From NCBI RefSeq assembly GCF_017654605.1, contig NZ_CP072113.1:1922001-1986000 (forward strand): a stretch of 64,000 bases of DNA. The letters are read 5' to 3'. Source of the stretch: Yimella sp. cx-51 (GTDB lineage: Bacteria; Actinomycetota; Actinomycetes; Actinomycetales; Dermatophilaceae). The position numbers were made by a program, and so were the translations under genes. Shown piece by piece: positions 53,661-62,713 of this stretch. The notes under the pieces are model-generated. The model was not told the origin of the DNA. It saw only the letters and a program-made list of their open reading frames with translations, and did not search any database. Each line of letters begins with the position of its first letter. Position 1 is the stretch's first letter.

Positions 53661-54899
53661 ATGCCCTCTTCGACCCACACGGATGTTCTTGTCGTCGGGG
53701 CCGGTCCCGCAGGTTCGGCGGCCGCCACCTGGGCGGCACGTCACGGCCTGGACGTCGTCCTGGCCGATGCTGCGGTCTTTCCCCGTGACAAGACCTGCGG
53801 CGACGGCCTGACCCCCCGAGCCATCGGCGAACTCGACCGGCTCGGCCTCACCGAATGGGTCTTCGCCCACACCGAGAACCACGGCCTGCGCGCGCACGGT
53901 TTCGGCCAGCGGCTCGAACTGCCCTGGCCCGACGTCGAGGGCCTGCCCAATCGCGGCTCAGCTGTGGCCCGCACCGAACTGGACGACCACCTGCGCACCA
54001 CCGCGCTCAAGGCCGGCGCGGTCGGCGTCGAAGGCGCCAAGGCAGTCGATGCCCGGCTCGAAGGTGGACGCGTGCGCGCAGTGACCTTTCGCGGCAGCGA
54101 GGGCACCTTCGAGATCGAGTGCGAACGGCTCGTCGTCGCCGACGGAGTGCGCTCCCCGCTGGGCAAAGTGCTCGGACGCGAATGGCACCGCGACACGGTG
54201 TACGCCGTGGCCGGGCGCTCCTACGTCACCTCGACGATGAGCAACGACCCGTGGATCTCCTCCCACCTCGAACTACGCGGCGAGGAAGGCCAACTGCTGT
54301 CCGGTTACGGCTGGGTCTTCCCGCTCGGCGACGGCTCGGTGAATCTCGGCGCGGGCACCCTCGCCACCACCAAACGTCCGGCCGATGTCGCGATCAAGCC
54401 GCTGATGCAGGTGTACGCCGACACGATCGGCGACCAGTTCGGTCTGTCCGGTGAACTGCGGCAGCCCACTTCGGCGCTGCTGCCGATGGGTGGCGCGGTC
54501 TCCAATGTCGCCGGCCCCAACTGGGCACTCATCGGCGACGCCGCCGCATGCATCAACCCGCTCAACGGCGAAGGCATCGACTACGGCCTGGAGGGCGGAC
54601 GTTTCATCGCCGAGATGCTGGTGGCCGGTGACCCGCTGGAGACGGCATGGCCCGCGCTGCTGACCGAGCACTACGGCGAGGCCTTCTCCATCGCGCGCCG
54701 CCTCGCAGGGGTCTTCAGCAACCCCAAACTGCTCACCGCGCTCGGCCCGGTCGGGATGCGCTCCGACCTGTTGATGACGCTCGCGCTGCGCTGGATGGGC
54801 AACCTGGTCACCGCGGAAGACCGCGACCGCGCCGCACGGGTGTGGCGCTTCGCCGGACGCCGCTCGGTGGCGCTCGACGCCCGCCCGCCGTTCAGCTGA
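53661..54899 (+). CDS. Geranylgeranyl reductase family flavoprotein (MenJ-like)
   Basis: FAD enzyme that reduces isoprenoid double bonds, 412 aa. The N-terminal Rossmann motif VLVVGAGPAGSAAA (9-22), CGDGLTPRAIGELDRLGL, LVVADGVRSPLG, GYGWVFPLGDGSVNLGAG and the FAD-binding LIGDAAACINPLNGEGIDYGLEGG are all present. Closest in pattern to Rv0561c (MenJ), which reduces one double bond of menaquinone's tail in mycobacteria; a role in menaquinone or another polyprenyl lipid is inferred. It is divergent from leuS and ends before a strong hairpin. Confidence 0.9.
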   Translation: MPSSTHTDVLVVGAGPAGSAAATWAARHGLDVVLADAAVFPRDKTCGDGLTPRAIGELDRLGLTEWVFAHTENHGLRAHGFGQRLELPWPDVEGLPNRGSAVARTELDDHLRTTALKAGAVGVEGAKAVDARLEGGRVRAVTFRGSEGTFEIECERLVVADGVRSPLGKVLGREWHRDTVYAVAGRSYVTSTMSNDPWISSHLELRGEEGQLLSGYGWVFPLGDGSVNLGAGTLATTKRPADVAIKPLMQVYADTIGDQFGLSGELRQPTSALLPMGGAVSNVAGPNWALIGDAAACINPLNGEGIDYGLEGGRFIAEMLVAGDPLETAWPALLTEHYGEAFSIARRLAGVFSNPKLLTALGPVGMRSDLLMTLALRWMGNLVTAEDRDRAARVWRFAGRRSVALDARPPFS

Positions 54900-54935
54900 G
54901 CTGAACCAGCTGGTCCGGCACCGCAGAACACACAG

Positions 54936-54968
54936 GAACGCCCCGCACCGTCACGGTGCGGGGCGTTC
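54936..54968. terminator. Bidirectional hairpin between the flavoprotein gene and rpsT
   Basis: Perfect 15-bp stem GAACGCCCCGCACCG with its complement and a TCA loop. Convergent genes on both sides. Confidence 0.8.
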
Positions 54969-54995
54969 GCTGGTGGTTCAGTGAGAAGGCTGCAA

Positions 54996-55262
54996 TCAGT
55001 TGTTGATGCCGTTGACAGCCTTGGCCAGTGCCGACTTCTTGTTGGCGGCCTGGTTCTTGTGCATGACACCCTTGCTCACAGCCTTGTCCAGCTTCTTGGA
55101 CGCGGTGGCCAGGTGTGCCTGTGCCTGCTCGGCGTCACCAGCGGTGACGGCCTCACGGGTCTTGCGGATCCAGGTGCGCAGCTCCGACTTGTACGCCTTG
55201 TTGCGCTCGGTGCGAGCGGCGTTGGTCTTGATGCGCTTGATCTGGGACTTGATGTTTGCCAC
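54996..55262 (-). CDS. rpsT: 30S ribosomal protein S20
   Basis: S20 binds 16S rRNA early in 30S assembly. 88 aa, very basic: [57 protein letters not shown]. The start is GTG at 55262 with GAGGAAG upstream. It lies next to holA, transcribed in the same direction, with about 200 bases between them that should hold its promoter; no gene is seen there. Confidence 0.97.
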   Translation of the reverse strand: MANIKSQIKRIKTNAARTERNKAYKSELRTWIRKTREAVTAGDAEQAQAHLATASKKLDKAVSKGVMHKNQAANKKSALAKAVNGINN

Positions 55263-55463
55263 GAAAGTTCTTCCTCGTTCGGTCTGATGGGTGTCGTAGA
55301 GGGCGACGACGCACCGGAACGGATGGGGCGTGGGGACGACCCTGGCGAGTTCGATGCGTTGGTACTACTGCGAGCGCGCACGACCAATGCGCGCACGCAA
55401 GGCGCAAATCTACACGTGGGCCGCTGCGCACCCCAAATCGCGGGTGTCACGCGGTCGCGCGGA

Positions 55464-56429
55464 TCAGCGCGCCTGCCGCTCCTGGCAGATCGTGAGCACC
55501 GCGCGTTCCGCCGCGTAGACCGGGTCGCGGCCGCCGCCCTTGACCTCGAAGTCTGCTGCTGCGACGGCCTGGATGGCGCGGCCGAGCCGCTCACCGTCCC
55601 ACCCGCGGGACGCCTGGCGGGCCCGGTCGACCTGCCACGGAGCCATGCCCAGTTGTTTGGCCAAGGCTGCCGAGGATCCGCCGCCGGCCGTGGCCACCCG
55701 CGCCACCTGTCGCAGCTGACCGGCGAGCACGGCGACGATCGGCACCGGGTCGACCCCGGAAGCCAGGGCGTGCCGAAGGAGGCGCAGCGCCTCGCCGGCG
55801 TTGCCGGCCACGGCCATGTCGGCCACGCGGAAACCGGTCGCCTCGACCTTGCCGCCGTAGTACTCCTGCACCTGCTCCTCGTCCACGAGGCCGGTGGTGT
55901 CGGCGATGAGCTGCGAGCAGGCCGCCGCCAACTCCCCCAGGTCTTTGCCGACCGCTTCGAGCAGGGCCCGCACTGCCTCGGGCGACACCTTGCGCCGCGC
56001 ACTTCGGAACTCATTGGTGACGAAGGCCGACTTGTCTCGGTCGGACTTGATCGCCGGAGCATCGATGAGCCGGGCGCCGCCCTTCTTCAGGGCGTCCAGC
56101 GCACGCTTGCCGCGATTGCCACCCTTGTGCGCGACGATCAGCACCGAACCCTCGGCGGGTGCCTTGGCGAGCGCGACGACCTCGTCGAGGAGCGCGTCGC
56201 CTGCTTCGTCGAGCCCGCGCAGCACGACGATCTTCAAACCACCGAAAAGACTCGGGCTGGTGTGCAACATCAGCTCACCCGGTTCGTACGCAGCGGCCTC
56301 GATCCGCACGACCTCCGCGTCGGGCTCGGTCTCACGCACCAGATCGATCGTGCTGCGCACAGCCCGATCGGCCAGGAGTTGCTCCGGGCCAATGATCAGC
56401 ACCAAGGGCGGGACGGCGGTCATGGCCAC
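55464..56429 (-). CDS. holA: DNA polymerase III delta subunit HolA
   Basis: Clamp-loader subunit that opens the beta sliding clamp. 321 aa. It starts with PPLVLIIGPEQLLADRAVRS, then VVRIEAAAYEPGELMLHTSPSLFGGLKIVVLRGLDEA, SVLIVAHKGGNRGKRALDALKK and C-terminal AKQLGMAPWQVDRARQASRGW, all typical of actinobacterial HolA. Start GTG 56429 or ATG 56423. In many actinobacteria holA follows comEC and precedes rpsT; here it lies on the far side of leuS, 7 kb from comEC. Confidence 0.93.
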   Translation of the reverse strand: MAMTAVPPLVLIIGPEQLLADRAVRSTIDLVRETEPDAEVVRIEAAAYEPGELMLHTSPSLFGGLKIVVLRGLDEAGDALLDEVVALAKAPAEGSVLIVAHKGGNRGKRALDALKKGGARLIDAPAIKSDRDKSAFVTNEFRSARRKVSPEAVRALLEAVGKDLGELAAACSQLIADTTGLVDEEQVQEYYGGKVEATGFRVADMAVAGNAGEALRLLRHALASGVDPVPIVAVLAGQLRQVARVATAGGGSSAALAKQLGMAPWQVDRARQASRGWDGERLGRAIQAVAAADFEVKGGGRDPVYAAERAVLTICQERQAR

Positions 56430-56528
56430 ACTCTTGCATCACGCGCCGACACGAGCGAGATGACCCAGCGCGCACGACGCGCATGCCCTATGTTCACAGG
56501 GCTTCACCCTCACTGCCAGGAGCCTGCT

Positions 56529-57386
56529 TTGAACCACGAACCGAACGATTTCGTCCTCACCGCCACGTGCGTCGACCGGCCGGGGATCGTGCACGCCATC
56601 ACCGGGTTCCTGGTCGAGCAGGGCGCCAACATCAGCGAGTGCCAACAGTTCGAGGATCCGACCACCGGACGCTTCTTCATCCGTCTGGTCTTCCGCTGCG
56701 AGCAAACACCGTTGGACGATCTGCAGGACGGATTCGAAGCGGTCGCAATGCAATTCGGCATGGAGTGGGGTCTGTGGCCGGCCGGGCGTCCGGTGCGCAC
56801 CCTGGTGCTGGTCTCCAAACTCGGTCACTGCCTCAACGACCTGTTGTTCCGCCAGCAGGTCGGTTCGCTACCGCTGGACATCGTCGCGGTGGCCTCCAAC
56901 CACCTGACCTTCCAGAAGACCGTCGCCACGCACGACATCCCGTTCCACCACGTGCCGATCACCGCAGCGACCAAACCGGTCTCGGAGGCCCGCATCCTGG
57001 AACTGGTCGAGGAGTACGACGTCGAACTCGTTGTGCTGGCCCGCTACATGCAGGTGCTGTCGGACGACCTGTGCCGCGCGCTGCAGGGCCGCGCCATCAA
57101 CATCCACCACTCGTTCCTGCCCAGCTTCAAGGGAGCCCGGCCCTACCACCAGGCCCACGACCGCGGCGTGAAGCTCATCGGCGCGACCGCGCACTACGTC
57201 ACACCCGACCTGGACGAGGGCCCGATCGTCGAGCAGGACGTCGCCCGCATCGATCACACCTACTCCCCCGAGCACATGGTGGTGGCCGGCCGCGACGTCG
57301 AGACCCAGGTGCTGGCGCGGGCGCTGACCTGGCACGCCGAGCACCGGGTCTTCCTCAACGGCTCCAGCACCGTCGTCCTGCGCTGA
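56529..57386 (+). CDS. purU: Formyltetrahydrofolate deformylase PurU
   Basis: Hydrolyses 10-formyl-THF to formate and THF, balancing one-carbon pools. 285 aa from TTG 56529. The N-terminal ACT domain (about 8-85; TATCVDRPGIVHAITGFLVE) and the formyltransferase-like domain with the catalytic block INIHHSFLPSFKGARPYHQA, DRGVKLIGATAHYVT and DLDEGPIVEQDV carry the conserved Asn, His and Asp. The TTG has AGGAG six bases upstream; ATG 56490, in frame, has no such site. It is divergent from holA. Confidence 0.95.
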   Translation: MNHEPNDFVLTATCVDRPGIVHAITGFLVEQGANISECQQFEDPTTGRFFIRLVFRCEQTPLDDLQDGFEAVAMQFGMEWGLWPAGRPVRTLVLVSKLGHCLNDLLFRQQVGSLPLDIVAVASNHLTFQKTVATHDIPFHHVPITAATKPVSEARILELVEEYDVELVVLARYMQVLSDDLCRALQGRAINIHHSFLPSFKGARPYHQAHDRGVKLIGATAHYVTPDLDEGPIVEQDVARIDHTYSPEHMVVAGRDVETQVLARALTWHAEHRVFLNGSSTVVLR

Positions 57387-57390
57387 GGCG

Positions 57391-58134
57391 TCAGCGACAC
57401 CTCGGCGCCGGAGGCCACGACGGCGACAATGGGCGCGATCCGGCGTCCTGGATCGGGTCGATCAGCCCGACCCTGATGAGCAGCGCGATGATCAGCAGTG
57501 ACACACCGAGCGACAGCAGGATGCCGACCGTCACGTCACCCAGGTAGTGGGCACCGACGACGATGCGACTGAGGGCGACCATCAGCACGAAGGGCACGCC
57601 GATCAGCAGGGCGGTGCGGATGGATCCGCGGGCGTACCAGACAGTCAGCGTGAGTGCGGCGGTGAGCGCAGCAGCAGCCGCGGTGTGCCCCGAGGGCATG
57701 GTGTTCGGGTCGTGCAGCGCGATGATGCGATCGACCGGCGGATCGGGTGGACGCACCCGGTCGTAGGCATGTTTGGCAAGGGTCGTGGCTCCCCAGGTGC
57801 CCAGGAACACGATGACCTCGATCACCAGATCCCAACCTCGCCCGCCGACCCAGAAGATCAACAGCGCCAGCCCCATCAGCACGTAGACACACAGCGGTTG
57901 GATCGCGACATCAAGGAAGACACTGAGCGAGGTGAGCGGTTCGAAGCGGTGCTGCGTCACCCAGACCGACACGTCGAGTTCGCCGGTGCGGGCCGATCCT
58001 CGCGCAGTGAGCACCCAGCCCAGCCCCAGTGCGACGAGGCTGATGAGCGCGCCTGCGATGACCATACGGCGCAACAGGTGGACGGGCGGGTGCCAGGCCT
58101 GCTCCTCGTGCACCTCCAGTTCGGTGTGCTTCAT
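57391..58134 (-). CDS. PAP2-family membrane phosphatase
   Basis: 247 aa with about six helices. The three-part phosphatase signature is complete: KHAYDRVRPPDPP, MPSGHT, and SRIVVGAHYLGDV with the catalytic His pair. Such enzymes remove phosphate from undecaprenyl pyrophosphate or phosphatidate at the outer face of the membrane; which one is not clear. The ATG at 58134 overlaps the DinG-type gene's stop as ATGA. The open frame extends further upstream but inside the helicase gene. Confidence 0.92.
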   Translation of the reverse strand: MKHTELEVHEEQAWHPPVHLLRRMVIAGALISLVALGLGWVLTARGSARTGELDVSVWVTQHRFEPLTSLSVFLDVAIQPLCVYVLMGLALLIFWVGGRGWDLVIEVIVFLGTWGATTLAKHAYDRVRPPDPPVDRIIALHDPNTMPSGHTAAAAALTAALTLTVWYARGSIRTALLIGVPFVLMVALSRIVVGAHYLGDVTVGILLSLGVSLLIIALLIRVGLIDPIQDAGSRPLSPSWPPAPRCR

Positions 58135-60476
58135 GAGGCTGCCAGTCCGAGCGCTGCCAGCCGGGCAGCGATCTGATCGGGGTCGCGGTCGAGGTGGTCG
58201 GCAAGCTCGTCGACCGACAGACCCAACGACACGCCGTCGGCGAGTTCTTCGTCGTCCTCGGCAGTCCATGCCGAGCCCGCTTGCTCGTCGGGAGTCGTGG
58301 GTTCAGTCGGGACAACGTCCACCGGCTCCGCGGGGGTCGGGTGCTCCTCGGGTGCCGCACGTTCGGGCGTCTCCACCGCGTCGGCGTCCTCATCAGTGAA
58401 CTGCAAGGCGTCGTACTCGGCCGTGTCAGCGCTGGCGATCTCTCCTGCTTCACGCGAGAACCGTTGCTGCGGTGAGGGTTTGATTGCGGCCGCGGCTGGT
58501 GCCGGCGGCGTGATCGGGGTCGGGGCGTCGGCGGTCTCGTCGAGGCGGCGCAGGGCACGCAGCACGAGTTCGCGGTCGGTGGTGGGCCAGAACGGCGGCA
58601 ACGACCGCTGCAGGAATCCGGCATAGCGCGCGGTCACCATGCGGTTGTCCAGGAATGCGACGACGCCACGGTCGCTGGAGCGGCGGATCAGACGTCCAGC
58701 TCCCTGCGCCAGCCGCAACGCCGCGTGGGTGGCCGAGACCGACATGAACCCGTTGCCGCCGCGCTCGGCGATCGCCTGGGAACGAGCCGAGGTGATGGGG
58801 TCGTCGGGTCGCGGGAACGGAATGCGATCGATGATCACCAGCTGACTCGACGAACCAGGCACATCGACGCCCTGCCACAGGGTGAGCGTGCCGAACAGGC
58901 AGGTGCGGGGGTCGGCAGCGAACTGCTTCACCAGCGTGCCCATCTGGTCGTCTCCCTGGCAGAGCACCGGGAACTCCTCGCCCAGTCGTTCACGCATCGC
59001 CTCGGCTGCTGCCTCGGCGGCGCGGCGCGAGGAGAAGAGCCCGAGTGTGCGCCCACCGGCGGCACGGATGAGCGTCTCGATCTCGTCCATCGTCTGCTCG
59101 GAGGTGCCGTCGCGGCCGGGTGGCGGAAGATGCTTGGCCACGTAGGCGATTGCCTGCTGCGGGTAGTCGAAGGGTGATCCGACGTCCAGCCCTTCCCACA
59201 TCGGACTGCCTTCGCCGCGCAGACCGAGGGTGCCCGCGACGGCGTCGAAGGTGCCGCCGAGTTCGAGGGTGGCCGACGTCATCACCACGGTGCGGTCGCC
59301 GAAGATCTTGTCGCGCACCAGCATTGCCACACTCATCGGCGCGACGTGCAGCATCGAACCGCGGTACTCACTGCGGCTGATCCAGGCGACATCGAGTTCG
59401 CGCTCCTCCAGCAACCGCGCTGCATTTTCCTGCACCTCATCGACGGCGGCGCGGGCCATCTGCCGTGGACCGTCGTTGTCGGCCGGCTTGTCGGGTTTCA
59501 GTTCGGTCTGGGCCGAGCGGGCGGCGTCGTGCACCCGCTGGACGGCGAGCGCGAGATTGTCCGGAATACCCAGCAACCGGCCCTCGGCCAGCTGGTCGAG
59601 CACTCCCCCGAGGAACACGCCGGTGTCAGCAAGCTCGTGGGTGTCGAGATAGCGGGCCGCCTTCTTGGCAGCAGCCGCCACCATCGGCGCGGTGAGTTCG
59701 TCGGTGATCGTGGAGGTGACGCGGTCGACGAGTTCGTGCGCTTCGTCCACCACCAGGGCGTCGTGCTCGGGCAGCATCTGCCGCCCTTCGAAGGAATCGA
59801 TCGCCATGAAGCTGTGGTTGGTGACGACCACGTCGACTTCCTTGGCGGCAGCACGTGCCTGCTCCACGAAGCAGTCCTGCACCACCGGGCAGGTGGAGCC
59901 CAGGCACTCGTGCGCCGACACCGAGACCTGTCGCCAGGCCCGTTCGCTGACTCCGGGCACGAGGTCGTCGCGATCACCGGTGTCGGTCTCATCGGCCCAT
60001 TCGCGCAGTCGGACGATCTCCTTCTCCAGCCGTCCGAGTTGCTGGTCGACGGCGCCGACACCGAAGAGTCCTTCCTCGTCCTCGTCGGGATACCCACCGA
60101 CCAACTTGTGCTGACACAGATAGTTACGGCGGCCCTTGACCAGCCCGTAGGTCGGACGTCGGCCCAGCACGGGCTTCAAGCCCTCGGCCAGCACCGGTAG
60201 GTCGCGGCCGACGATCTGCGCCTGGAGCGCAAGGGTGGCCGTGGCGATGATCACCGGCTTGCCGGTCTGCTGCGCGTGGACGATCGAGGGCACGAGGTAG
60301 GCCAAGGATTTCCCGGTGCCCGTGCCCGCCTGCACCAGCAGGTGGTGCTGGTCGGCGAATGCCTTGGTGACCGCCTCGACCATCTGTTGCTGGCCAGGAC
60401 GCGGCGATCCACCGACCGCGGCGACGGCCGCCTGCATGAGTGCGTCCATCGAGTTGGTGTCGTCGGCGGGCGGCAT
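58131..60476 (-). CDS. DinG/XPD-type ATP-dependent DNA helicase
   Basis: 781-aa SF2 helicase. Walker A VQAGTGTGKSLAYLVP (about 48-63), four cysteines for a 4Fe-4S cluster (YLCQHK, ECLGSTCPVVQDCF), the DEAH box VVDEAHEL, TSATLELGG, and motif VI QGAGRLIRRSSDRG. A C-terminal acidic extension of about 120 residues follows the helicase core and is not in E. coli DinG. Such helicases unwind R-loops and forked DNA. I use ATG 60476, which begins MPPADDTNSMDAL; a later ATG (MDALMQ) is possible. It overlaps the PAP2 gene. Confidence 0.94.
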   Translation of the reverse strand: MPPADDTNSMDALMQAAVAAVGGSPRPGQQQMVEAVTKAFADQHHLLVQAGTGTGKSLAYLVPSIVHAQQTGKPVIIATATLALQAQIVGRDLPVLAEGLKPVLGRRPTYGLVKGRRNYLCQHKLVGGYPDEDEEGLFGVGAVDQQLGRLEKEIVRLREWADETDTGDRDDLVPGVSERAWRQVSVSAHECLGSTCPVVQDCFVEQARAAAKEVDVVVTNHSFMAIDSFEGRQMLPEHDALVVDEAHELVDRVTSTITDELTAPMVAAAAKKAARYLDTHELADTGVFLGGVLDQLAEGRLLGIPDNLALAVQRVHDAARSAQTELKPDKPADNDGPRQMARAAVDEVQENAARLLEERELDVAWISRSEYRGSMLHVAPMSVAMLVRDKIFGDRTVVMTSATLELGGTFDAVAGTLGLRGEGSPMWEGLDVGSPFDYPQQAIAYVAKHLPPPGRDGTSEQTMDEIETLIRAAGGRTLGLFSSRRAAEAAAEAMRERLGEEFPVLCQGDDQMGTLVKQFAADPRTCLFGTLTLWQGVDVPGSSSQLVIIDRIPFPRPDDPITSARSQAIAERGGNGFMSVSATHAALRLAQGAGRLIRRSSDRGVVAFLDNRMVTARYAGFLQRSLPPFWPTTDRELVLRALRRLDETADAPTPITPPAPAAAAIKPSPQQRFSREAGEIASADTAEYDALQFTDEDADAVETPERAAPEEHPTPAEPVDVVPTEPTTPDEQAGSAWTAEDDEELADGVSLGLSVDELADHLDRDPDQIAARLAALGLAAS

Positions 60477-60537
60477 CCCTACAGAGTACGTCCAGCGAGC
60501 CGGCCACGACCCGAGCCCTGTGGACGCCCGCGCTCCA

Positions 60538-60564
60538 CCCATATGCGACGATGTCGCATATGGG
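60538..60564. promoter_or_regulatory. 27-bp perfect palindrome at the ABC-importer promoter
   Basis: Arms CCCATATGCGAC and GTCGCATATGGG are exact inverted repeats around a 3-base centre. It lies between the dinG-type gene (start 60476) and the permease gene (start about 60569), and its right arm contains a GCATAT that could be the -10 of a leaderless permease transcript. This looks like an operator for a dimeric metal- or cofactor-sensing repressor. It does not match IdeR (TTAGGTTAGCC type), Zur, or NikR sites that I know. Confidence 0.75.
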
Positions 60565-60568
60565 AAAA

Positions 60569-61699
60569 ATGGGGCCGCCACCGTTGGACGACACCCCCGA
60601 ACTCGCGACCACCGGGGCGCAACCCACTGATTCCGTAGATGCCCGCACCCTGCTGGGCGTCCACCGCACAAGCCGCCGCCACCGACTGTGGGTGCTCGGG
60701 TTGAGCACGGCGCTGCTGCTGGCCATACTGCTCGCCGTCTCCCTCGGAGCAGTCACCACCCCTGTCAGCACGATCGTGCAGATCATCGGCCACCACACCA
60801 TCGGTGCGCCCGGCGTCGCCACCTGGTCTCCGGCGTTGGACGCGATCGTGTGGGACGTGCGGCTGCCACGAGTGCTCCTGGGCGCCGTCGTGGGCGCCGG
60901 ACTGGCTATCACCGGAGCGGTGCTGCAAGCGATGGTGCGCAACGTGCTGGCCGATCCATATCTGCTCGGCATCAACTCCGGCGCCTCGACAGGTGCGGCT
61001 GCGTCCATCCTGTTCGGCATCGGAGCCGGAATGGGTGAGTACGCACTTCAAGGCAGCGCATTCGCCGGCGCACTCGCAGCCGCCTTCCTGGTCTACTTCA
61101 TCGCCCGCGGCGCAGCCCGGGTCACGTCGGTGCGCCTGTTGTTGGCGGGCGTGGCGGTCGGGTACGCCTTGTCGGCGCTCACCAGTTTCCTGGTCTTCGC
61201 CTCCGGGTCGGCCGAAGGTGCCCGCTCGGTGTTGTTCTGGCTGCTCGGTTCGCTGGGCCTGGCCGCCTGGGACATCCCGCTGCTCGTCGTGACCGTCGTC
61301 GTGCTCGGCAGTGCGGTGTTGCTGATCGTGTGGTCCCGTCGTCTGGATGCTCTTGCCATTGGTGACGAGACGGCCCTGACCCTCGGTGTCTCCCCGGCGA
61401 AGCTGCGATCACGGCTGCTCGTGGTGGTCTCGCTCAACGTGGGAGCGATCGTCGCGGCCTCGGGCAGCATCGGCTTCGTCGGGCTGGTGGTGCCGCATCT
61501 GGCACGCCGTGCCGTTGGGTCCGACCATCGCCGGGTGCTTCCCGTCGCGGCGCTCATGGGCGCCACGCTGCTTGTGCTCGCTGATCTGGCGGCACGCATG
61601 ATCCTGCGTCCGCAAGAAATCCCGATCGGCATCATCACCGCGCTGGTGGGTGCCCCGTTCCTGCTCGTCCTGTTGCGCCGCATGCCCGGCGCACGCTGA
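60569..61699 (+). CDS. FecCD/BtuC-type ABC importer permease
   Basis: Membrane subunit of a type II importer for iron-siderophore, heme, cobalamin or similar. 376 aa from ATG 60569, with about ten helices. Family motifs: WDVRLPRVLLGAVVGAGLAI, RNVLADPYLLGINSGASTG, LDALAIGDETALTLGV and GSIGFVGLVVPHLARRAVG. In-frame ATGs at 60551 and 60560 lie inside the palindrome and are alternatives; none has a strong ribosome-binding site. It leads an operon with the binding protein and ATPase. Confidence 0.93.
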   Translation: MGPPPLDDTPELATTGAQPTDSVDARTLLGVHRTSRRHRLWVLGLSTALLLAILLAVSLGAVTTPVSTIVQIIGHHTIGAPGVATWSPALDAIVWDVRLPRVLLGAVVGAGLAITGAVLQAMVRNVLADPYLLGINSGASTGAAASILFGIGAGMGEYALQGSAFAGALAAAFLVYFIARGAARVTSVRLLLAGVAVGYALSALTSFLVFASGSAEGARSVLFWLLGSLGLAAWDIPLLVVTVVVLGSAVLLIVWSRRLDALAIGDETALTLGVSPAKLRSRLLVVVSLNVGAIVAASGSIGFVGLVVPHLARRAVGSDHRRVLPVAALMGATLLVLADLAARMILRPQEIPIGIITALVGAPFLLVLLRRMPGAR

Positions 61700-61720
61700 A
61701 ACCCAAACACTGAGGAAGAC

Positions 61721-62713
61721 ATGACGATTCGTCGTACCCGCACGTTCATCGCAGCCTCCGGTGTCACCGCACTCGTCATGACCGGATGCGGCCAGGCCGG
61801 CCCCGAGGAGTCCGCTGCGAAGGCGGAGGGCTACCCGATCACCGCGACGAACTGCGGCTCCACCTACACCTTCAACAGTGCACCCGAACGAGGCGTGCTG
61901 TTGAAGTCGGCATCGGTGCCCTACCTGTCCGCGATCGGAGTGCTGGACCGGATGGTCGCCAAAGCCGGCCAGTACCCCCGCGAGTACTACGACGCGACCA
62001 CACTCGCAGCTCTCGACAAGATTCCGTCCCTCACCGAGAAGACCGACTCCTCCGGCCACCTGCAGATCTCCAAGGAAACGGTGCTCGAACAGCAGCCCGA
62101 TCTGGTGCTCGGCCACACCGAGACCGTGAACAACAAGACGCTCGCCTCCGCCAAGGTGCCCCTGTTGGAGGTGCCGGCGCTGTGCGAGGGTCACAGCAGC
62201 AAGCCGACCTTCGAGGACATCTACGCCGAGCTCACCACGTACGGAAAGATCTTCGGCAAGCCAGCTGAGGCGAAGAAGGCAGCCACCGATCTGCGCACCG
62301 AGATCGGCACGATGACCGCCGGCGCACCCGACCGGAAGGGCGCAACAGCGGCGGTGCTGTTCCCCACCCCTGGTGGCGGCACGACCTACGCCTACGGCAA
62401 CCGTTCGATGGCCGATCCGCTGCTGAAGGCGGCGGGGTTCACCAATGTCTTCACCGGCGTCGACGAGCGGGTCTTCGAGATCTCACCGGAACAGTTGCTC
62501 GCCAAGAACCCCGACGTCATCGTGCTCCTGCACAGCGACGGCAAGCCGGAGACCGTGCGCAAGTCGCTTACCGGTCTGCCCGGCGCTGCACGGCTGAAGG
62601 CAGTGCAGAACGATCGGGTGTTGGCGCAGCTGTTCAACTACGTCGAGCCGCCGTCGCCGCTGGCGCTCACCGGCCTGAAGAACATCGTCAACGCCTTCCC
62701 CGACGTCAAGTGA
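61721..62713 (+). CDS. Fe/B12-type substrate-binding lipoprotein
   Basis: 330-aa lipoprotein that delivers ligand to the permease. Lipobox MTGC with Cys23. The mature protein has the two-lobed periplasmic-binding fold joined by a helix: VLLKSASVPYLSAIGVLDRM, EQQPDLVLGHTE, FEDIYAELTTYGKIFGK and NVFTGVDERVFEISPEQLL. The ligand cannot be read from sequence: siderophore, heme, B12 and F420-precursor importers share this pattern. It is 21 bases after the permease stop with its own site GAGGAAGA. Confidence 0.92.
   Translation: MTIRRTRTFIAASGVTALVMTGCGQAGPEESAAKAEGYPITATNCGSTYTFNSAPERGVLLKSASVPYLSAIGVLDRMVAKAGQYPREYYDATTLAALDKIPSLTEKTDSSGHLQISKETVLEQQPDLVLGHTETVNNKTLASAKVPLLEVPALCEGHSSKPTFEDIYAELTTYGKIFGKPAEAKKAATDLRTEIGTMTAGAPDRKGATAAVLFPTPGGGTTYAYGNRSMADPLLKAAGFTNVFTGVDERVFEISPEQLLAKNPDVIVLLHSDGKPETVRKSLTGLPGAARLKAVQNDRVLAQLFNYVEPPSPLALTGLKNIVNAFPDVK

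Noticed and set aside
60538-60564. IdeR or Zur box
   Set aside because: The palindrome lacks the TTAGG/CCTAA arms of IdeR sites and the TGAAAA/TTTTCA arms of actinobacterial Zur sites.
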